From the NCBI RefSeq assembly GCF_000190635.1, contig NC_015172.1, positions 2,542,001 to 2,606,000 on the forward strand: DNA of 64,000 bases, written 5' to 3'. Both the position numbers and the translations under genes were made by a program. Positions 14,821 through 23,540 of the stretch are shown piece after piece; positions within the stretch are counted from its first letter, which is position 1, and each line of letters starts with the position of its first letter. Under the pieces are notes generated by a model that saw only the letters and a program-made list of their open reading frames with translations, searched no databases and had not been told where the DNA came from. The stretch comes from Syntrophobotulus glycolicus DSM 8271. GTDB taxonomy: Bacteria; Bacillota; Desulfitobacteriia; Desulfitobacteriales; Syntrophobotulaceae.

Positions 14821-15576
14821 ATGAGTACATTATCGGGACCTTTACCACTGTATTATCAAATTAAGCAGTTTATTCTAGAAAAAATAGAAAATGGTGATTA
14901 TGAGGTAGGCGAAGCTATTCCGACGGAAGAAACGTTGATGAGAGATTTTGAAGTAAGCCGCACAACGATAAGACAGGCTATTATGGAATTGGTGCAAGAA
15001 AAACGGCTGGTCAGAAAAAGAGGAAAAGGTACTTTTGTATCGGAGCCTGCCATTCTGACAAACATGATAAAATACAGTACCTTCGCCGAGGAGATGGATG
15101 ATCTGGGCAAAAATCATAAAGCCGTATTGATTAAGAAAAGAGTAATAAAAGCCAATGAACAATTGAGCAGGGATCTCAATATTCCCCTGTACAGTGAAGT
15201 ATATGAAATGATCAGACTGAGGCTGGGAGATAATGAGCCCCTGGTGATTCGAATTTCCTTTATCCCCAAAGAGATCCATCCGTCTTTGTTCGAAAAGAAT
15301 CTTGAACAAATGCCTTTGTATGAAATACTGAAAAATGATTGTGGAATAATCATCGGAAAAGTCTGCCAAACCTTTCAGGCTGTACTGGCAAGAAGCTGGG
15401 AAGCGGAAAAGCTTTCGGTTAAAATAGGCAGTCCGCTTATCTTGTCTACAGGGATCGTATACGATGATCAAAATAATAAGCCCATTGAATGGGTAAAAAC
15501 ACTGTTCAGAGGCGACCGTTATCGATTCTATATCGAGCAAAACCACAATTACGCCGATGAAAACAATTATCGTTAG
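14821..15576 (+). CDS. GntR-family regulator, HutC subfamily
   Basis: 251 residues. N-terminal winged helix (residues 8-75) with YYQIKQFILEKIENGDYEVG, then IPTEETLMRDFEVSRTTIRQ and KRGKGTFV, the GntR hallmark. The rest is a UTRA ligand-binding domain (about 90-245). It lies directly behind the permease (24 bases), before the TauE/SafE gene, so it probably senses the transported compound or its product and controls the operon. No operator could be assigned. Confidence 0.88.
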   Translation: MSTLSGPLPLYYQIKQFILEKIENGDYEVGEAIPTEETLMRDFEVSRTTIRQAIMELVQEKRLVRKRGKGTFVSEPAILTNMIKYSTFAEEMDDLGKNHKAVLIKKRVIKANEQLSRDLNIPLYSEVYEMIRLRLGDNEPLVIRISFIPKEIHPSLFEKNLEQMPLYEILKNDCGIIIGKVCQTFQAVLARSWEAEKLSVKIGSPLILSTGIVYDDQNNKPIEWVKTLFRGDRYRFYIEQNHNYADENNYR

Positions 15577-15651
15577 AATGATGTGCAAATCAAGATAGTG
15601 TAAAGCAGCATATGAAAAGTTACACAAACAAATCAAAAAGAGGGGCAATGT

Positions 15652-16395
15652 ATGCAGGCATTATTATTTGGATTGACCGCTCTATTTGCCGGATTCCTCA
15701 AAAATGGCTTCGGGATCGGAGCCGGTGCATTTCTTACACCCATTTTATCGCTTTTTTTTGAACCTGCTTATACAATTCCTTTCATGACGGTAATTTTGCT
15801 GATTACCGATATCATTGGTGTGAAAAATTGTTGGATGGAATGGGAATCACAGAATTTATTATCATTGATATTTTCCGGCGTAATCGGAACGGTTGTTGGT
15901 ATCATTCTTCTCATTTATTTACCGGTTCATAATTTTAAAAAGGTCATGGGATTGATCGCCTTGATATACGGATTGTGGATATTGTATACTAAAAGTAAAT
16001 TTTACCGGCAAAAAAAAGATAATGGAGGCATAAGTCAGGTCTTGGGCTTTCAGACTATTCTATGGGGCAGTGCGGCAGGTGTTATTGGCGCAATGGCTAA
16101 TGCGGGCGGCATTGTACTAAACATTTACTTATCAAGATTACAGTATGATAGAAGAACGTATATCGGGACGTTAATGATTTTTCTATGTGTCATGGATGGA
16201 ATAAAGTTCATCGCATTTACGGCATTAGGCTTGTTAGATGTACAAATTTGGTTGAATATCTGGTGGACCATTATCTTAGTGTTTGCAGGAGGTTTTTTAG
16301 GGAATAAAATCAATCAATTTATCTCTCAGAATAAATTTGAGCTTTGTGTTTCAATACTGTTATGCTTGTCAGGAACGGCACTGATGTTTACATAA
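15652..16395 (+). CDS. TauE/SafE-family membrane carrier
   Basis: 247 residues with about eight hydrophobic helices. Two repeats, each with the Gly-rich family motif: FAGFLKNGFGIGAGAFLTPI at the start and AAGVIGAMANAGGIVLNIYL in the middle. TauE/SafE proteins move organic or sulfur anions (sulfoacetate, sulfite, others). GAGGGG lies before the start. Last in the ABC-asparaginase-GntR operon, where it could export a waste anion such as the product of the imported compound. Confidence 0.85.
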   Translation: MQALLFGLTALFAGFLKNGFGIGAGAFLTPILSLFFEPAYTIPFMTVILLITDIIGVKNCWMEWESQNLLSLIFSGVIGTVVGIILLIYLPVHNFKKVMGLIALIYGLWILYTKSKFYRQKKDNGGISQVLGFQTILWGSAAGVIGAMANAGGIVLNIYLSRLQYDRRTYIGTLMIFLCVMDGIKFIAFTALGLLDVQIWLNIWWTIILVFAGGFLGNKINQFISQNKFELCVSILLCLSGTALMFT

Positions 16396-16467
16396 GCTCA
16401 TCGCTCGGTCGCCAATCCAATCGCTGACACAGGCTTTACCCGCTGGCCTTTATGGAGGAAAAAAGAT

Positions 16468-16935
16468 ATGAAATTCCCCCTCGATTCCATCATCGATACC
16501 AAGAAAAAGAAAGCAGGTGTTGTCGTTCTGTGCATCGTGCTTATCGCCACTGTCGCTCTGGGAACGAGGTCAGATGATAGGGCTCCACTGTGGGAAAACA
16601 GCTTTTATCAATCGGTAAGTTATGATACTGATAAAAAATTATTGAGCTTTACAATCCCTGAAACCATACCAGAAGGTTACCGTTTTTATCTCCATGTCAG
16701 CGGACGCATCTTCATGGATGGATCTGACGGCATGAGCTTTCATGCTTTTGATGAAGAAAGCCTAACCTGCAGTTGGAAAGCTGGGAAAACCTACACCTAC
16801 TCTGTGAACTCAAATGGGCTGGATTATTGTCTGTTATCTTACGGACTTGTGGATCATAACGGAAATGCACAGGAACCTTTGCACGAGATAAAGATTCTTC
16901 CTGCCGGGACAAAAACCATTAGTCCTGATCAATAA
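16468..16935 (+). CDS. Hypothetical membrane-anchored protein
   Basis: 155 residues. A Lys-rich start (DTKKKK) precedes one membrane helix (about residues 17-32, AGVVVLCIVLIATVAL), so the rest should be outside the cell. The outer part is beta-rich with paired motifs such as IPETIPEGYRFYLHVSGRIF and YSLNS-like turns. No catalytic motif. The layout recalls the C-terminal ends of M56/BlaR1-type membrane proteins, but I could not confirm that. GGAGG precedes the start. Followed by a strong terminator. The 72 bases between the TauE/SafE gene and this one hold no feature. Confidence 0.65.
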   Translation: MKFPLDSIIDTKKKKAGVVVLCIVLIATVALGTRSDDRAPLWENSFYQSVSYDTDKKLLSFTIPETIPEGYRFYLHVSGRIFMDGSDGMSFHAFDEESLTCSWKAGKTYTYSVNSNGLDYCLLSYGLVDHNGNAQEPLHEIKILPAGTKTISPDQ

Positions 16936-16937
16936 AA

Positions 16938-16982
16938 AAACACTTGCGCTTTGACCTTAATCATCGTCAATCGCAAGTGTTT
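16938..16982. terminator. Bidirectional terminator between convergent genes
   Basis: AAACACTTGCG (16938-16948) and CGCAAGTGTTT (16972-16982) form an 11-pair stem, with an inner TTGAC/GTCAA stem. T-rich tracts follow on both strands. It separates the plus-strand gene ending at 16935 from the minus-strand gene ending at 17004. Confidence 0.85.
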
Positions 16983-17003
16983 CCGTTTTTCTCTCTTCGT
17001 CAA

Positions 17004-17930
17004 TTATAATTTAGTTGTGTTTTCTGTTGTACTTGTGTTATCTTTTCCATTCTGGTCTGTTTTTTCTGGATCTGTCTTTTCCGAATCTGTTTTTTCCTCA
17101 TCCGTAATGACCAGATTCAGATATTTCTTATCGCTTTCCGGATAAGCAGACCCCTGGAGCTGGATTGTCCCCGTGATCGCGACCACATATTTCCCCGGTT
17201 TTATTCCGGAAAAATTCTTTAACAAGATTGTACGGTCATATGTTACATATCTGCCGATAACCGTACCGCTTTCATTGCTTAAAACACACTCCAGCCTGAC
17301 TTCGGCCTGAGGCCCTGTTACCTTTATTGCCGCGTTCTGATTATTGATTGCAGCCATGGATATTACCGCGGAATTGGCGGGAGAGGTGATTGTTAATGGA
17401 ACAGCCTTTAAACTGTTCACTGTAAAAGCCGACTGAACAGTTTGGGAAGCAGTGCCGTCTTTTTTGGTGAATTCAATCTTATACTCGTGCGCTTCCGTTA
17501 ATAAACTGCCGCTCAGAGAATAGACTTGTGCATTATTTAATGAGTTGCTTGCAATTAAAGTTTTCCCGCTATCTGTTGTATCGTAAACAGATAATGCTCC
17601 ACTGGCCGGGGTGTTAAGCTTAATCGTCACCGTACCTTTCTCCACTACGGCATTATTGGCCGGAGAAGCGATTGTAACGGACTTATCCACGGTTTTATTT
17701 GTTGTTGTAGTAACTGATGGAGTCTGTACCTTTTGCTGATATTGCGAAACGTCGGTCGAAGTAATCGGCTGATCGGCGGTTGTGTTTTCAGCGGTTTGAT
17801 TTTTAGTATATTTCGCATTATGGAATGCGGCGTTGACAGCCGTAAATCCCGTCACAAACACCAGCGTTGTAAACAAAAGCAGGATGGTCAATACCCTTGG
17901 TGATCTGCTGATCTTTCGTCCCAAACCCAT
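17004..17930 (-). CDS. Secreted or membrane-anchored surface protein with Ig-like domains
   Basis: 308 residues from the ATG at 17930, right after AAGGAGG; an earlier in-frame start lies upstream of the terminator and is unlikely. Basic start and one hydrophobic segment (about 15-33), then a Thr/Gln-rich linker and two beta-rich repeats that each open with an Ig/bacterial-surface-like phrase: VTIASPANNAVVEKGTVTI and LTITSPANSAVISMAA. The C-terminus is a low-complexity Glu/Lys/Thr/Asp repeat (EKTDxEKTD). It is probably a cell-surface protein. Function unknown. The tRNA-Gln promoter is the only clear promoter upstream. Confidence 0.7.
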   Translation of the reverse strand: MGLGRKISRSPRVLTILLLFTTLVFVTGFTAVNAAFHNAKYTKNQTAENTTADQPITSTDVSQYQQKVQTPSVTTTTNKTVDKSVTIASPANNAVVEKGTVTIKLNTPASGALSVYDTTDSGKTLIASNSLNNAQVYSLSGSLLTEAHEYKIEFTKKDGTASQTVQSAFTVNSLKAVPLTITSPANSAVISMAAINNQNAAIKVTGPQAEVRLECVLSNESGTVIGRYVTYDRTILLKNFSGIKPGKYVVAITGTIQLQGSAYPESDKKYLNLVITDEEKTDSEKTDPEKTDQNGKDNTSTTENTTKL

Positions 17931-17946
17931 TCGTCTTCCTCCTTGT

Positions 17947-17972
17947 AAAAAAAACGTCATTCCTTCATGACG
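17947..17972 (-). terminator. Terminator of tRNA-Gln
   Basis: CGTCAT/ATGACG stem followed on the minus strand by eight T. It is 29 bases after the tRNA. The AAGGAGG of the next gene starts within a few bases of the T run, so any read-through mRNA has this hairpin next to its ribosome site. Confidence 0.8.
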
Positions 17973-18000
17973 CTCCATTATCCGGGCTTATTTAGATTTC

Positions 18001-18074
18001 TGGCTGGGGTAGATGGATTCGAACCACCGATGTCGGAGTCAGAGTCCGATGCCTTACCGCTTGGCGATACCCCA
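18001..18074 (-). tRNA. tRNA-Gln (anticodon CTG)
   Basis: Acceptor TGGGGTA pairs with TACCCCA; anticodon stem TCGGA/TCCGA around loop CTCTGAC gives CTG; T arm GGTTCGAATCC; discriminator G and encoded CCA at 18001-18003. 74 bases. Confidence 0.95.
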
Positions 18075-18108
18075 GTGCTTAAAACTCATATGTTACCGAC
18101 CAAGTGAA

Positions 18109-18137
18109 ATTATAATCGATATTTGGGATGATGTCAA
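18109..18137 (-). promoter_or_regulatory. Consensus promoter of tRNA-Gln
   Basis: Minus-strand TTGACA (18132-18137) and TATAAT (18109-18114) with a 17-base spacer, about 35 bases before the tRNA. Both hexamers are perfect. Confidence 0.85.
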
Positions 18138-18153
18138 CCAAAATTCCATAAAG

Positions 18154-18184
18154 AAAGCAGCCTTAGCCTAACTAAAGCTGCTTT
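18154..18184 (-). terminator. Terminator of the 2-hydroxyacid oxidase operon
   Basis: AAAGCAGC (18154-18161) and GCTGCTTT (18177-18184) form an eight-pair stem 25 bases after the GlcD-like stop. On the minus strand TTTCTTT follows, a modest T tract. Confidence 0.65.
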
Positions 18185-18208
18185 ACAAATAACTTGATTA
18201 TTAAACTT

Positions 18209-19624
18209 TTATAGATCAATCAGTTTGGTCGGGTTGAAGGTATTTTTGGGGTCAAAAGCTCTTTTGATCTTTTTGAATACATCCATTGTTACAGCACTGA
18301 ATTCCTGGAAAAGGAGAGGCTTTTTCACAAGGCCGATTCCGTGTTCACCGCTGATTGTACCTTCGAGGCCAAGAGCCAGCTTACAGAGTTCTTTTTCAGC
18401 CTTATGAACGACTTCAACTTCATCCTGATTCCTTTGATCAAATAAGATAAGCGGATGAAGATTTCCGTCACCGGCATGGGCAACAACTCCGATTGTTACA
18501 CCAAAGTCCTTTTTAACCTTTTCAATTCCGGCAATCACCGCCGGGAATTGACTTCTCGGAACCGTAATGTCATTTACACCATAGTTTGGTCTGACACGGG
18601 CAACAGATCCGAAAGCAACGCGGCGCGCAAGCCAAATCTGATCCACTTCCGCTGCTGACGACGCAACCTTAAATTCTCTCGCATTGGCCTTCTTCACAAT
18701 TTCGGAAATTGTCTTGACCTGCTCATCCAGATCTCCCGGATGTCCGTCTACTTCAAGGATGAGAAGAGCTCCGGCATCACGGGGATTCCCCGCATGAACA
18801 AAATCCTCAGTGGTATTGATAATCAGATTATCCATCATTTCCAGTGTCGTCGGAATAATACCCGCTGAAACGATATCAGCAACAGACTGAGATCCGTCTT
18901 CCGGAGTGTTGTAAATGGCAAGCATCGTCTTTTTGGCCGCAGGAATCGGCAGAATACGAATGGCAATCTTGGTAATAAAACCGAGCGTACCTTCAGAACC
19001 AATGATGATTCTCGTCATATCATACATCGGTTCACTGGAAAAATCATTGCCCCCTACCCAGATGACTTTCCCGGTGGGAAGAACAACTTCCAAGCCATAG
19101 ATAAAGTCACGGGTAACACCATATTTAAAGCATTTCGGTCCACCGGAGCATTCACCCAGGTTTCCGCCTAAAGTTGAAGATTTCCATGAAGCCGGGTCGG
19201 GCGGATAATAGTATCCGTATTTAGCGAGGATCTCCTGAATATCCCAGTTTACAACACCGGGTTCTACAAGAGCTACATAGTTATCAACGTCTACTTCAAT
19301 GACTTTTTTCATCCGGCTGAAGCCTATCGTGATGCTGCCGTTAACCGGAATTGTTCCTCCGGCTTCATTGGTCCCTGCCCCACGGGGAACAAGAGATATG
19401 CCCTGCTCACGGGCGAAATTGACAATGTCCACGACTTCCTGGGTTGTTTCAGGGAAAACAATCGCACTGGGTACCCCAAACAACAGTGTTCCGTCATATC
19501 CATAAGCATACATCCCGATCTTGCTGGTGATGACATTCTTTTCGCCGCAAATGCTCTTTAATTTGTCAACAGCAGCCTGACTCAATTTAGGGGAACCAAC
19601 TGTCTGTGTTGCATGACTTGACAT
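18209..19624 (-). CDS. FAD-dependent 2-hydroxyacid oxidase, GlcD-like subunit
   Basis: 471 residues. FAD-binding PCMH domain in the N-terminal 220 residues (VPRGAGTNEAGGTIPVNGSI, and GNLGECSGGPKCFKYG), then an FAD-oxidase C domain with HAGDGNLHP and the closing GTISGEHGIGLVKK. This is the catalytic subunit of the GlcDEF/lactate dehydrogenase family, which oxidises glycolate, D-lactate or related acids. The three subunits are encoded together here (GlcF, GlcE, GlcD in order). Lactate and glycolate cannot be told apart from sequence. Last gene of its run. Confidence 0.87.
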   Translation of the reverse strand: MSSHATQTVGSPKLSQAAVDKLKSICGEKNVITSKIGMYAYGYDGTLLFGVPSAIVFPETTQEVVDIVNFAREQGISLVPRGAGTNEAGGTIPVNGSITIGFSRMKKVIEVDVDNYVALVEPGVVNWDIQEILAKYGYYYPPDPASWKSSTLGGNLGECSGGPKCFKYGVTRDFIYGLEVVLPTGKVIWVGGNDFSSEPMYDMTRIIIGSEGTLGFITKIAIRILPIPAAKKTMLAIYNTPEDGSQSVADIVSAGIIPTTLEMMDNLIINTTEDFVHAGNPRDAGALLILEVDGHPGDLDEQVKTISEIVKKANAREFKVASSAAEVDQIWLARRVAFGSVARVRPNYGVNDITVPRSQFPAVIAGIEKVKKDFGVTIGVVAHAGDGNLHPLILFDQRNQDEVEVVHKAEKELCKLALGLEGTISGEHGIGLVKKPLLFQEFSAVTMDVFKKIKRAFDPKNTFNPTKLIDL

Positions 19625-19651
19625 ATTATAACCTCCTTTTCTAAATTATTC

Positions 19652-20929
19652 TTATAATTTAATTCCCGGAGCCATGATCCCTTTAGGGTCAAACTCACTG
19701 CGGACGGAATTAAGAATACGGGAGATTTCTCCGAGCATTTCATTATCGTTATACGCTTTGCAGCGCAGCTGGCTTCCCAAAAGACCGCTGATATTGCCGC
19801 CAAAGCTCATCGCGACCTTATTGATTGCCACAGCATCGGCATCCGGTTTCTTCGTGAATACAGCTATTTTACCGTTCAATCCTTCAACCAGAACGCCCGG
19901 ATTCTCATCGAGGTTTCCGACGATACCTGTCAGGCCGCTCAGGGCATTGGTCACCTTAGCCGGGCCAACGGTAAATTTAACGGTATTTTGCTCCAAGTTA
20001 ACCTTTTCGCGGATGAGCAGCCATTTGGCCACAACTTCATCATATTCCGCTTTGTCCTCGACGATCTTGGTTGCGGTTGCCCCGGCTATTCTCAGCTCAG
20101 CTTCAATTGTCTTGGCATAGTCCGCGGCAGAAACAGGATAGCTTTCAATGTCCACAAAAACCAAAGCACCGCCTTTTGTCTCCGTCATGATATTGCCAAG
20201 AGCCTTACTTACCGCATTCATACGGGTCGGTAAAATTCTGCGTTTCTGAATGGATTTAAACGCAACCGCAGCGGCATTGAGTGAAGGCATATCGGCAATC
20301 ACGGCCCTGGTCACCTTAGGCACCGGTAATAATTTCACAAGAACCTTAGTAATGATGCCAAGGGTTGCGCGGGTACCGACAATAAAATGGATCATATCAT
20401 AACCGGATACACATTTAATGCATTTCGTACCGACCTTATAGATTTCGCCTGTGGGAAGCACTGATTCATAAGCAAGAATATAAGTTCTGGTTGGCAAATA
20501 GTTAAAGGCTTTGGAGTCGGTATCTCCGATTGCAAAACATCCGGCTATGGAACTTGTGGATACTGCATACGGTTCAGGAGCAAAATATAACTTTTCAGAA
20601 GCAAGCTTTTCAACAAGCTCTTGATGATTCATGCCTGCCTGAACCCAGCAGGTAAGGTTTTCATGGTCGATTTCTTCGATAGCCGACATTTTGGACATTA
20701 CGACAGCGATTCCGCCCTTCAGTCCTTTGGTCTCGACTACCTTACCGCCAACATTGATTTTAACGTTAGCTTCATTCGCAGCGATAACAATTTTAGACAC
20801 TTCTTCGGTTGAACTTGGAAACACAACAGCGGCCGGCTGCTCATTTCCTCTTAAATATTGTGAAATGTTAGATGTTTCAACATTCTGATCGCCCACAATG
20901 GATTTAAGTTTTGAAACAATATCACTCAT
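19652..20929 (-). CDS. FAD-binding oxidase, GlcE-like subunit
   Basis: 425 residues, a second FAD-binding PCMH protein, with AAVVFPSSTEEVSKIVIAAN at the start and a shorter C-terminal half than GlcD. PEPYAVSTSSIAGCFAIGD is the flavin-site loop. It is typical of GlcE-type partners, although longer than E. coli GlcE (about 350). It sits between the Fe-S subunit and the GlcD-like subunit, 27 bases from the latter. Confidence 0.82.
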   Translation of the reverse strand: MSDIVSKLKSIVGDQNVETSNISQYLRGNEQPAAVVFPSSTEEVSKIVIAANEANVKINVGGKVVETKGLKGGIAVVMSKMSAIEEIDHENLTCWVQAGMNHQELVEKLASEKLYFAPEPYAVSTSSIAGCFAIGDTDSKAFNYLPTRTYILAYESVLPTGEIYKVGTKCIKCVSGYDMIHFIVGTRATLGIITKVLVKLLPVPKVTRAVIADMPSLNAAAVAFKSIQKRRILPTRMNAVSKALGNIMTETKGGALVFVDIESYPVSAADYAKTIEAELRIAGATATKIVEDKAEYDEVVAKWLLIREKVNLEQNTVKFTVGPAKVTNALSGLTGIVGNLDENPGVLVEGLNGKIAVFTKKPDADAVAINKVAMSFGGNISGLLGSQLRCKAYNDNEMLGEISRILNSVRSEFDPKGIMAPGIKL

Positions 20930-21026
20930 TACTACCCGCCCTCCCTAAAAATGTTCTTCACTGGCCGGACCAATTCACCAGATGAATGGCCAGACCGTGA
21001 GTCAATTAAAAAACCACTTTTTTCAT

Positions 21027-22262
21027 TTAGTTCAATGCAGCAGCCAGAACATCCGCAACATGTTTTACTTCAACATTGGAACCTTTGAGTCTCAGACCAC
21101 TGTTGATTTTGAGCATACAAGCCGGACAGCTGGTTGCAACAATATCCGCCCCGGTGTTCATAATATTCTGAGCTTTTTGCGCAGTAATCTTTTCCGACAT
21201 TTCATGATAGAACGCCATAACCAGACCTGCGGCTCCACAACACCTGTTCGCTTCAAACATTTCTACAAAATTCAGTCTCGGAACACTCTTCAGAAGGCTG
21301 CGAGGTTCAGCCGTAAGGCTGTTGTAACGGACCATATGACATGGGTCATGCAAGGTCACGCTGACAGGAGTTTCATTTTGAAGCTTATCTGCGATGTCCA
21401 GTTCATTAACCACGAATTCAGAGAACTCGTAACATTTTTTAGTAAACGCTTCAGCCTTAGGCAGCATCGAAGCATCCCCATGGAACAGCTCGATAACTTC
21501 TTTTTTCAGCATAGATGCACAAGAAGCACAACCGGTAATCACGTAGTCATATTTGCTGAACGTATTGATGATTTTTGTCATCTGTACTTTTGCCTGTTCG
21601 AAGTCCCCATAAACATACTGTGGAAGACCGCAGCAGACTTGATCTTTCGGCACAATCACTTCACAATCGTTCTTGGTGAGAACTTTAACAATTGAATGTG
21701 CGGAACTCACAAATGCATGGTTCATAAAACATCCGACAAAGAAAGCGACCTTTTTCTTAGGATTAGGGACCGTGATAATCTCCGGCACCTGTTTAGAAAA
21801 CGGAACCTTTGCCGCAGGCATTGTATAAATGTCAATACCGCGAACAAACTGCAAGGCGTCAACCTTTTTGAGGACACTCTTACCGGTACCGGCAAGGAAA
21901 CCAAATCCAAACTTTAAGACACCTGGTTTTGCCAAACTTTTTAAGGCAACAGATTTCAGGAACGGCTTCACTCCATGCCTCAGCTTGAGATCACGGCGGG
22001 CAGCCAATACGAGTTCATGTCCCCTAACACCGCTGGGACAGGCAACTGCGCATTCACCGCAAAGCAAACAGCTGTTGACCGCATCTTCATAATCATCGTC
22101 CGCTTCAACTTTACCGTCTGCCAGAGCTTTGATGAGCTGCACTCTCCCTCTTGCGACCAAGAATTCGGCACCGTCATTCTTGTAGGTCTTACAAGCTCCG
22201 TGACAGAACCCACATTTGCCGCAAGTGTTCAGCTTTTCATAAACTTCTGCCAAAACCCCCAC
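21027..22262 (-). CDS. Fe-S oxidoreductase, GlcF-like subunit
   Basis: 411 residues from a GTG at 22262, seven bases after GAGAGGGGGG; the longer form from 22295 has no good site. Two 4Fe-4S motifs at the N-terminus (CGKCGFCHGACK and CLLCGECAVACP), then two Cys-Cys-Gly domains: CCGLPQYVYGD and DPCHMVRYN with CCGAAGLVMAF. It passes electrons from the flavin subunits to a membrane acceptor or a bifurcating partner. First of the oxidase trio. Confidence 0.86.
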   Translation of the reverse strand: MGVLAEVYEKLNTCGKCGFCHGACKTYKNDGAEFLVARGRVQLIKALADGKVEADDDYEDAVNSCLLCGECAVACPSGVRGHELVLAARRDLKLRHGVKPFLKSVALKSLAKPGVLKFGFGFLAGTGKSVLKKVDALQFVRGIDIYTMPAAKVPFSKQVPEIITVPNPKKKVAFFVGCFMNHAFVSSAHSIVKVLTKNDCEVIVPKDQVCCGLPQYVYGDFEQAKVQMTKIINTFSKYDYVITGCASCASMLKKEVIELFHGDASMLPKAEAFTKKCYEFSEFVVNELDIADKLQNETPVSVTLHDPCHMVRYNSLTAEPRSLLKSVPRLNFVEMFEANRCCGAAGLVMAFYHEMSEKITAQKAQNIMNTGADIVATSCPACMLKINSGLRLKGSNVEVKHVADVLAAALN

Positions 22263-22464
22263 GATAATACCCCCCTCTCGCCCAGACTGCTTCAAGTCTA
22301 AGCAAAATATTTAAAATATATTGTAACTTAGTTTGTTACCAAGATTATTATATCTTTATTTTACGAACTTTCATAGTATTTGTTGAATTATTCTTACAAT
22401 TATTTAAAAGAAACTAAATAATTATATGGTAATTGAAAAAATGTCTTGCTACATTGTAATTTTT

Positions 22465-23349
22465 TTACAATATTTCAATTTTTGTCAAGTTTTCAAGCAC
22501 TTTCGTGACAGCGGACATATCCTCACCGCCAAAACCGCAAATACTCGCTTCCCGTCCAACCTGATGGGCCAAGGCTCCCAAAAGCAGCCTTACACCCTGA
22601 TCCCGTGCCAGATTTTCCGCTAACGCCATATCCTTATTCAGCATATCCAAAGTAAATGCCGGTTTAAAATCCCGCTTGAAAACGAAATTCGGAATGTTCC
22701 TTCTCAACATCATACTGTCCGCCGTTGCGTTCGACAAAACATCTAAAACCTGATGAGGGTCAAGTCCGGATTTTACAGCCAGAACAAAGGCTTCAGCCAA
22801 TGCCGCGTTTGCCACTCCGACCAGAAGATTATTCACCAGCTTCATGGCATTGCCACTGCCGGACTCACCCATGTAATAAATGTTTTGCCCCAGAATTTCA
22901 AGCAATACGCGCACTCTCTTCAGAGTGGATTCATCACCACCTACCATAATGCTGAGGGTTCCGTTTTGGGCTCCTGTTACTCCGCCGCTGACTGGAGCAT
23001 CCAGATATTCCGCACCTTTCAGTCTGCATTCCCCGCAAATGCTCTTGGATTCCGCAGGACTAATGGTGCTGTGATCGACAATAACCGTTCCCGGTTGAAC
23101 CGAATCCAAAATTCCGTTTTTACCACAGACAACTTCGGCTACCTCTTGCCCCGTTGGCAGGCATAGAAAGATCACTTCGGCCAATTCCCCGACCCTTGCC
23201 GGGGAGTCGGCCCGGACAGCCCCTAAAGCCGTCAACTCATCCATTACCGGAAGACTTCGGTTCCAAATCGTCAAATCATGGGAGGAATTCAGCAGGTTCA
23301 CTGCCATCGGCTTTCCCATCTTGCCCAAACCGATAAACCCCAGCTTCAT
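22465..23349 (-). CDS. 3-hydroxyisobutyrate/tartronate-semialdehyde dehydrogenase family (GarR type)
   Basis: 294 residues, the family norm. N-terminal Rossmann motif GFIGLGKMGKPMA, the substrate motif DAPVSGGVTGAQNGTLSIMV (about 122-141) and the catalytic Lys in GSGNAMKLVNN (about 170). NAD(P)H-dependent reduction or oxidation of a 3-hydroxyacid such as glycerate. It lies between the oxidase trio and the transketolase. The gap 22263-22464 is AT-rich and shows nothing I can name. Confidence 0.85.
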   Translation of the reverse strand: MKLGFIGLGKMGKPMAVNLLNSSHDLTIWNRSLPVMDELTALGAVRADSPARVGELAEVIFLCLPTGQEVAEVVCGKNGILDSVQPGTVIVDHSTISPAESKSICGECRLKGAEYLDAPVSGGVTGAQNGTLSIMVGGDESTLKRVRVLLEILGQNIYYMGESGSGNAMKLVNNLLVGVANAALAEAFVLAVKSGLDPHQVLDVLSNATADSMMLRRNIPNFVFKRDFKPAFTLDMLNKDMALAENLARDQGVRLLLGALAHQVGREASICGFGGEDMSAVTKVLENLTKIEIL

Positions 23350-23433
23350 GATTTCATCTCCGTTTCATCTCCACTTATAAAATGATCGATTAAAGAATAC
23401 GTTCACATTGTCCATTCCTGGTATCTGTAATAG

Positions 23434-23466
23434 TATATGTATTTATAATTATAATAAATACATATA
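23434..23466. promoter_or_regulatory. 13-base perfect inverted repeat before the GarR-type gene
   Basis: TATATGTATTTAT (23434-23446) and ATAAATACATATA (23454-23466), seven bases apart, 85 bases before the ATG. A smaller relative, TACATAAATATGTA, lies at 25349-25362 before the transketolase gene. The IclR protein of this cluster is a possible ligand; there is no T run, so it is not a terminator. Confidence 0.45.
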
Positions 23467-23540
23467 ATTTAGCAAGTATTCTGAAAATTTATTTTTCGCA
23501 GTTTTCACCCTCAGGACATGTTATGCTTGTATATCCTTAT

